NCBI RefSeq assembly: GCF_024137025.1
Contig: NZ_JAMYJR010000031.1
Coordinates: 1-64,000 of the forward strand
DNA length: 64,000 nucleotides
Direction: 5' to 3'
DNA from: Paractinoplanes aksuensis
GTDB lineage: Bacteria; Actinomycetota; Actinomycetes; Mycobacteriales; Micromonosporaceae
This document shows, in pieces, positions 57,804 through 64,000 of the stretch (its first letter is position 1; the number at the start of each line of letters is the position of its first letter). The notes below the pieces were generated by a model. That model saw only the letters and a program-made list of their open reading frames with translations, was not told the origin of the DNA and searched no databases. The translations under genes were made by a program, and so were the position numbers.

Positions 57804-58688
57804 TTATCGGCTGCGCAGGGCGGTCAGCACCGCGGTAACTTCCGGCCGCGAGGTCGACGGCCGGCGCGCCGCCGCCGTGATTCGGCGATACAGCGCGGGC
57901 GCCAGTGGCCTGGTCACGACCTCGTAGCGCGAGTCCACGGCCAGGCTCGGCAACAGGGCGATCGAGCGCCCGGCCTCCACGTGCCGCAGCGTCAGCATGT
58001 AGTTGTTGAAGCGGCAGATCACCGTCGGTTCGAAGCCGGCCTCGCGGCACAGCCGGGTGGCCAGTTCCGACATGTACGCCCCGGCCAAGTCGAACGTCCA
58101 GCGCTGGTCGGCGCAGGCTTCCAGGGCCACCGCGTCCAGGGCGGCCAGTGGATGGTCCGGCGGCAGCACCAGCACGACCTCGTCCTCGGCCAGCGGCACC
58201 AGGTCGATGGCCGGGTCGAGTTCGGCCCCGGCGAAGTCGGTGGTCGTGATGATGACGTCGACGTCGCCCCGGCGCAGGGCGGGCATGCTGACGTGCGGTT
58301 CCATCTCGAGCAGCACCACCGTCACGTCGGGGTGCCGCGCGGCCAGCAGAGCCACCGCCGGTTCGGCCAGGGCCGGCACCGCGCTCTGGAACACGCCCAG
58401 CGTCACCGTGCCCACCGGCTCGTCGGTCAGCCCGCGCAGCGACGCCTCGGCCGCGTCCATGGCGGCCAGGATCTCGCGGGCCCGCCCGGCCAGCAGCACC
58501 CCGGCCGCCGTGAGCCGGACCCGGCGGCCGGTGCGTTCGAGCAGGGCTGTGCCGGTCTCGCGTTCGAGCGTGGCCAGCTGTTGCGACACCGCCGACGGGC
58601 TGTGATTGCCGCGCTGGGCGACCGCGCGGACCGTCCCGTACGTGGACAGGTCGACCAGCAACCGCAGGCGCCACGGATTCAGCGTCAC
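57804..58688 (-). CDS. dgdR: LysR regulator of dgdA (DgdR-like)
   Basis: A 294-residue LysR protein: helix-turn-helix LVDLSTYGTVRAVAQRGNHS-PSAVSQQLATLERE, then a periplasmic-binding-like effector domain (GVFQSAVPALAEPAVALLAA, FEPTVICRFNNYMLTLRHVE). GTG start at 58688. It is divergent from the 2,2-dialkylglycine decarboxylase gene with 75 bases between; the dgdR-dgdA arrangement is the same as described in Burkholderia, where DgdR represses dgdA until 2-methylalanine is present. Symbol by arrangement, not by close homology. Confidence 0.85.
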   Translation of the reverse strand: MTLNPWRLRLLVDLSTYGTVRAVAQRGNHSPSAVSQQLATLERETGTALLERTGRRVRLTAAGVLLAGRAREILAAMDAAEASLRGLTDEPVGTVTLGVFQSAVPALAEPAVALLAARHPDVTVVLLEMEPHVSMPALRRGDVDVIITTTDFAGAELDPAIDLVPLAEDEVVLVLPPDHPLAALDAVALEACADQRWTFDLAGAYMSELATRLCREAGFEPTVICRFNNYMLTLRHVEAGRSIALLPSLAVDSRYEVVTRPLAPALYRRITAAARRPSTSRPEVTAVLTALRSR

Positions 58689-58734
58689 TGTGCGGCTCTC
58701 CTTAACAGCGAGCGCGGAAATGTGGGATGGACCT

Positions 58735-60134
<1,400 letters not shown>

Positions 60135-60150
<16 letters not shown>

Positions 60151-61217
60151 ATGATCACCGGGTCGGCGGAGAAATAGTGCCCGTCCGCCGACAGCCGCTC
60201 GATTGCCACGAAGTCATCGGCGACCTGCCACCGACCAGGCTTCCAGCCCAGCCCATCGGACCCAACAGCCAGCGCAAAATCCAGCTCACCGTCGATCCGC
60301 AGATGCCGGTCGGCGGTGAGCGTCACCGACCGTCCCCGCGAAGTCCCCAACACGTGGACGCCGGAAGAAACGCTTACCACCCGGCCGCCGATCACCGTAG
60401 CGTCCGTTTTGTCCAACTCAAGCGACCGCCGAGGCGTCGCACCATCCACCAGGTAACCCTGCCCGTCCTTGTCGCGCAGCCCGCCGCAGCCCGACCACCC
60501 GACTTCACATGACAAAGGAACAAAAGGCCCAATTAGGTACGGGGTGAGAGCCGCCCCGTTCGCCAGCGAGTACCCGCCGAAGGGCTGCTGGGCCGGCTCG
60601 CGGTCGGAGCAGAAGAACTGCCCACCCAGGGTCGTGAAGCCTGCCGCACATGGGACGTCCTCAACCGCCCAGCGCTGCACTCCGCCGGCCACCTCGTAGG
60701 CGACCAACCGCCCAGCCCCGGCCACCAGCACAGCCCCGTCACCGACATAGAGCCCGGCCGGCGCCCACACCATCGACGCCCCGGTGCGATCCCCTCCGGC
60801 CTTCGACACCGACAGCCCGGTGTCGACCCGCCATATTTCACGGCCGGAACGCCCGTCGATCGCGATCAACTGCCCGTCCGACCACCGGCTGATCACCGTC
60901 GACCCCGAGGCCACCACGCCCGACACCCGGGCCGGCCAGCGCCGCAACGACCACCGAGGCGTCACCATGCTCTTGGCGTCAACCGGGGAGTCGGCCCGAA
61001 CCTGGCGTTCCCCCGCGTACACCCGCAATTGCCCGTCGACGATGAGCGGCGCCATTTTCGTACGCCCAGTAACCCCCGGCCCGTCACTGACCGCAGCCGA
61101 ATAGCCCCCGACAGCCGGCGACAACACCTCAGCCGGCCCGAACACCCGCCACCCGATCAGTCCGGTCGCGGCCACCAGCAGCACCGCCGCCAGCGATCGC
61201 AGCAGCACCCGGGACAC
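60135..61217 (-). CDS. membrane-anchored PQQ-like beta-propeller protein
   Basis: A 360-residue exported protein with a single N-terminal span (LLRSLAAVLLVAATGLIGW) and propeller repeats: GQLIAIDGRSGREIWRVDTG, GRLVAYEVAGGVQRWAVEDV, HLRIDGELDFALAVGSDGLG. Cysteines cluster in VPCAAGF, FFCSDRE and SCEVGWSGCGG, likely disulfide-bonded. GTG start at 61217. It is a paralogue in type of 49843-51147. The last 16 bases lie inside the tandem duplicate of the dgdA end. Function unknown. Confidence 0.85.
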
Positions 61218-61231
61218 CCGGGGAGCCTATG

Positions 61232-61690
61232 TCAGGCGACCGCGGCCAGGTCGTCGAGGTCGCGTCGCAGGGCGCCCTCGGCTGTCTCGGCGGCCAGCCC
61301 GCCGAAGATCAGGCCCAGGATGCGGGCCGCCGGAGCCGTGGCCGACCCGTCCTGCTTCACGGTCACCATCGTGCCGCCGCGGTGACGGCCCGACATGACC
61401 GGCACGAACGAATACGTCATGCGGTAGTCGGCCCCGATGCCGGGCGAGGTGACCACGAACTTCTCGGGCACCTCGCACTCGCGCACCCGGAACTCCTCGG
61501 TGACCTCGCCGCCGTCGGCCATGCCGCGGGTCTCGCGCCACACCGTGCCCGCGCCGAACGGGCCGTGGCTGCGCACCTCGACCCGGGTGACGGCGGTGAG
61601 CCACTCGCGGCGCCGGTTGAGATCGGTGAACACCGACCAGACCGCCGCGACCGGCGCGTCGATCAGGCGGGTCACCACGACCGTCGACAT
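61232..61690 (-). CDS. SRPBCC (START-like) family protein
   Basis: A 152-residue helix-grip protein of the polyketide cyclase/dehydrase type: VVVTRLIDAPVAAVWSVFTD-LNRRREWL at the start, SFVPVMSGRHRGGTMVTVKQ in the middle and a long C-terminal helix. Such proteins bind hydrophobic ligands. ATG at 61690 with GGGGGTG upstream. It lies 33 bases downstream of fah in the same direction, so it may share its transcript. Ligand unknown. Confidence 0.88.
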   Translation of the reverse strand: MSTVVVTRLIDAPVAAVWSVFTDLNRRREWLTAVTRVEVRSHGPFGAGTVWRETRGMADGGEVTEEFRVRECEVPEKFVVTSPGIGADYRMTYSFVPVMSGRHRGGTMVTVKQDGSATAPAARILGLIFGGLAAETAEGALRRDLDDLAAVA

Positions 61691-61723
61691 AGCGTCACCC
61701 CCGGGTACACCGTACGACAGAAC

Positions 61724-62824
61724 TCAGGGCACGACGGTCCCCGAAACCGAGCCGAGCGATATCTCTGCGCCGGCAGCCGAGATCGCGGTGCCGCCGATGC
61801 GCACGTGGTCGCCGTCCTCGAGGAAGCCGCGCCGGCTGCCATCGGCCAGTTTGACCTGCTCGGCGCCGTTCCACGTCAGTTCGAGGAACGAGCCCGCCTC
61901 GTCGCGGGCCGGGCCGCTGACGGTGCCGGAGGCGTACAGGTCGCCGGTTCGGACGGCGGCGCCGTTGCTGGTCAGGTGGGCCAACTGCTGGGCCGCCGTC
62001 CAGTACATCGAGGCGAACGGCGGCCGGCTGACCGGGGTGTCGTTCCATTCGACGCGCAGGCGCAGGTCGTACGCGGGACCGGCCGGCCGCAGATAGGCGA
62101 GCGGTTCCGGATCTTGCGCGACCGCCGGCACGGTGGCCAGCGCGTCCAGCGGCAGCACCCACGGCGAGACCGAGGTCGCGAACGACTTGGCCAGGAACGG
62201 GCCGAGCGGGCGGTACTCCCAGGCCTGCAGGTCGCGGGCCGACCAGTCGTTGACCAGGGTGAGCCCAAAGACGTGCTCGGCGAAGTCGGTGGTGGTGAGC
62301 TGCCGGCCGGGCACGCCGACCACGAACCCGACCTCGGCCTCGATGTCGAGCCGCCGGGTCGGCCCGAACACCCCCTCGGCGAGCTGGCCCGACGGCCGCC
62401 GGATCGGGGTGCCGCCGACGACCACCGTGGCCGAGCGGCCGTGATAGCCGATCGGCAGGTGCTTCCACTGCGGCGGCAGCCCGGGCGCCTCGGGCCGCAG
62501 GATCTTCGAGACGGTCAGCGCGTGCTGCTCGGACGAGTAGAAGTCGGTGTAGTCGGCCACCTCGAACGGCAGGTGCAGCGTCACCGCGCTCAGCGGAATC
62601 ACCGGCGGACCGGCCGTGACGTGCGCGATCACGGCTTCGCGGGCCGCCCGCCACGCCGCCCGCCCGGCCGCCATCAGCGGGTTGAGCGAACTCGCGGCCA
62701 GGTGCCCGCCCAGACTCGAAAGATCAACAACATCGGTTCCCAGCCGTACGCCGAGATGCCGGCCACCCCCGGGCCGACTGAACACGCCGTACGGCAAATT
62801 GTCGAGCCCGAAGCCGTCGCTCAC
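61724..62824 (-). CDS. fah: fumarylacetoacetase
   Basis: Fumarylacetoacetate hydrolase (366 aa), the final tyrosine-degradation enzyme, giving fumarate and acetoacetate. Residues 1-95 are the SH3-like N-terminal domain; then ADYTDFYSSEQHALTVSKIL (catalytic His and first metal Asp), LPIGYHGRSATVVV, LDIEAEVGFVVGVPG (metal Glu pair) and LVNDWSARDLQAWEYRPLGP-FLAKSFATSVSPWV, all diagnostic. The GTG start overlaps the stop of the unknown gene upstream (GTGA), and hmgA is divergent, so the region is a homogentisate-degradation locus. Confidence 0.97.
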   Translation of the reverse strand: MSDGFGLDNLPYGVFSRPGGGRHLGVRLGTDVVDLSSLGGHLAASSLNPLMAAGRAAWRAAREAVIAHVTAGPPVIPLSAVTLHLPFEVADYTDFYSSEQHALTVSKILRPEAPGLPPQWKHLPIGYHGRSATVVVGGTPIRRPSGQLAEGVFGPTRRLDIEAEVGFVVGVPGRQLTTTDFAEHVFGLTLVNDWSARDLQAWEYRPLGPFLAKSFATSVSPWVLPLDALATVPAVAQDPEPLAYLRPAGPAYDLRLRVEWNDTPVSRPPFASMYWTAAQQLAHLTSNGAAVRTGDLYASGTVSGPARDEAGSFLELTWNGAEQVKLADGSRRGFLEDGDHVRIGGTAISAAGAEISLGSVSGTVVP

Positions 62825-63666
62825 TCGTAACCCCCGTTGATCAGACCCAGCCGCACCAGTTCGGTGAGCGGCTCGACGACGCCGACCGCGCCGAAACCCG
62901 CGAACATCGGCCGCGGTTCACCCCGCCGGGCGCGGCAGGCCTCGACCAGCGGCACCGGATGGGTCGCGGCCAGCACCTCGGCCACCTCGGCGACCTCGCC
63001 GCCGTCGTGGGCGCTGATCGACGCGGTGAGCACGTTGAGGAAGCCGTGATGGGTGAAGCCGGTCTCGGGGTCGGTGTGCCGGATGGCGTGGCGCAGACCC
63101 GCGGCCAGCCGGAACGGCAGCTCACGGTCGCGGCAGGCGCAGAGCACCGCGGCCAACTCGACCGGGGTCGGGAACAGCTCGGCGGCCAGCCCACCGACCC
63201 GGAATTTCGGCGCGATGCGTAAACCGGCAGCACGGGCCTCGGTCAGCGCGTCCAGAGCGCCCAGCAGACCCCAGCTCAGCGGAATCTCGGCGTACACCAG
63301 AAGGTCTGCGTCACCCTGGCAGAGAGCACGCAGACCGGCGAGGCCCGGTTGCGGGTCCTCGCCGCGGCGGGCCACGGCGGCCTCGATGTGCAGCACGCGC
63401 CCGCCGGACGCGCGCAGCTTGTCGACCGCGATCGGGAGCGCGCCCACGCTGACGTCGCCGACCAGCGCGAGCGGCACATCCGGGGCGGTCAGATCGGCGG
63501 CTATCAATGACGCGGGCACGAGGAGGGGACCGAGCAGCCCGGCGAACCAGCCTGCACGGTGCTCGTCGTGCTTGGCGACGGCCTCGGCGACGCCGGTGGG
63601 GCTCGGCGGCAGCAGCGACGCGTCGTCCACCAGCCCGGCGAAGAGCGGAGGCACCAGCGTTGACAC
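62821..63666 (-). CDS. unknown protein in homogentisate locus
   Basis: A 281-residue soluble protein with no domain I can name. Alternating strands and helices (LALVGDVSVGALPIAVDKLR, GRVLHIEAAVARRGEDPQPG, DLLVYAEIPLSWGLLGALDA, GLRIAPKFRVGGLAAELFPT, ELPFRLAAGLRHAIRHTDPE) look like a TIM-barrel, with candidate functional residues His/Glu in LHIEA, Glu in YAEIP, Lys/Arg in PKFRVGG and a His-rich HAIRHTDPETGFTHHGFLN. It is translationally coupled to fah and divergent from hmgA, so it probably belongs to this pathway. No glutathione-dependent maleylacetoacetate isomerase is visible; this gene could fill that step, but this is conjecture. Confidence 0.8.
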   Translation of the reverse strand: MSTLVPPLFAGLVDDASLLPPSPTGVAEAVAKHDEHRAGWFAGLLGPLLVPASLIAADLTAPDVPLALVGDVSVGALPIAVDKLRASGGRVLHIEAAVARRGEDPQPGLAGLRALCQGDADLLVYAEIPLSWGLLGALDALTEARAAGLRIAPKFRVGGLAAELFPTPVELAAVLCACRDRELPFRLAAGLRHAIRHTDPETGFTHHGFLNVLTASISAHDGGEVAEVAEVLAATHPVPLVEACRARRGEPRPMFAGFGAVGVVEPLTELVRLGLINGGYE

Positions 63667-63684
63667 GAATCCGAACCTAATAGA

Positions 63685-63715
63685 CGCTTCCAGAAGCGGA
63701 CAACCACGTCCAGAA
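63685..63715. promoter_or_regulatory. operator candidate between hmgA and the fah operon
   Basis: A perfect palindrome CGCTTC-CA-GAAGCG (63685-63698) is followed by a second TCCAGAA (63709-63715) exactly 20 bases after the first TCCAGAA (63689). Two turns of helix apart in a 75-base divergent promoter region, they fit a regulator controlling both directions. Confidence 0.5.
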
Positions 63716-63741
63716 TGTCGTAATTAAGGTGGGTGGCAACG

Positions 63742-64000
63742 ATGCCCTACTACCGCAGCGTCGGCGAGGTGCCCCACAAGCGGCACACGCAGTTCCGGCG
63801 CCCCGACGGCGGGCTTTACTCCGAAGAGCTGATGGGCCAGGAAGGCTTCTCGTCCGACTCGTCGCTGCTCTATCACCGGCACCCGCCGACGGCGATCGCG
63901 TCGGCCGAGGTGTACGAATCACCGGCGCTCACCAGGTCGGCCAACCACCCGCTCAAGCCGCGCCACCTGCGCACGCACAAACTCGACGCCGGCCCGGCCG
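63742..64000 (+). CDS. hmgA: homogentisate 1,2-dioxygenase, 5' part
   Basis: The window ends inside this gene; 86 codons are present. MPYYRSVGEVPHKRHTQFRR, then DGGLYSEELMGQEGFSSDSS and LLYHRHPPTAI are the conserved N-terminus of homogentisate dioxygenase, the Fe(II) ring-cleaving enzyme that makes maleylacetoacetate. The ATG at 63742 has AAGGTGG upstream. Iron ligands lie in the missing part. It is divergent from the unknown-fah operon, sharing a palindromic regulatory region. Confidence 0.93.
   Translation, partial: MPYYRSVGEVPHKRHTQFRRPDGGLYSEELMGQEGFSSDSSLLYHRHPPTAIASAEVYESPALTRSANHPLKPRHLRTHKLDAGPA

Overview
The window is very GC-rich DNA with strong GTG/ATG start usage, many 1-4 base ATGA/GTGA/TGATG gene overlaps and an actinobacterial gene complement: a Cdc48-like ATPase of the Cpa type, an MsiK-type ABC ATPase, an AfsR/SARP regulator, DUF3263 and DUF4032 proteins, an Hsp70-propeller fusion, DUF2510/RDD proteins and ROK regulators. 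I infer an actinomycete of the Micromonosporaceae type (Actinoplanes-like); the genus is a guess. No rRNA, CRISPR array, prophage or replication origin is visible.

Layout. 0.2-3.6 kb: GNAT acetyltransferases, a small HExxH protein, and threonine synthase behind a SAM-I riboswitch. 3.8-12.3 kb: two ABC-2 export operons, one with an alpha/beta hydrolase fused to the ABC ATPase, flanking the Cdc48-like ATPase Cpa. 12.3-16.2 kb: an amino-sugar operon (SIS isomerase/deaminase, ROK kinase, NagA) divergent from a DeoR regulator. 16.2-26 kb: PAP2 protein, two secreted serine proteases, a DUF4032 protein, an RCK-channel-like protein and a secreted Pro-rich protein. 26-31 kb: acetyltransferase, Hsp70-propeller fusion, MsiK, tRNA-Thr. 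31-38 kb: rlmB-cysS, and fumC coupled to an AfsR-like regulator. 38.4-45.6 kb: lipoprotein, LysR/oxidoreductase pair, an Ltp-repeat membrane protein, a gene-fragment chimera with a GntR domain, and a ROK regulator/MFS pair. 45.6-49.6 kb: a 166-bp long-palindrome MITE-like element, then aminotransferase, two RDD proteins and HppD. 49.8-52.9 kb: a propeller protein and class I fumarase. 52.9-57.2 kb: a decayed or accessory stretch with two frameshifted genes, an oxidoreductase remnant and a tRNA-like sequence. 57.1-60.1 kb: RibD-like reductase and a dgdR/dgdA pair. 60.1-64 kb: propeller protein, SRPBCC protein, fumarylacetoacetase, an unknown protein coupled to it, and the start of homogentisate dioxygenase.

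Together the aminotransferase, HppD, HmgA and FAH genes make up a tyrosine/homogentisate catabolic route ending in fumarate and acetoacetate. Two unrelated fumarases (class I and class II) are also present. An expected maleylacetoacetate isomerase is not recognisable; the unknown gene at 62821-63666 sits where one might look.

No gene-free stretch exceeds 300 bases except 30528-30992, which holds the tRNA-Thr gene and otherwise nothing I can identify. Bases 1-174, 2086-2343, 25873-26082, 38133-38419 and 49635-49842 are leader or intergenic DNA in which only the sites listed below stand out. All motif positions and identities were counted by eye.
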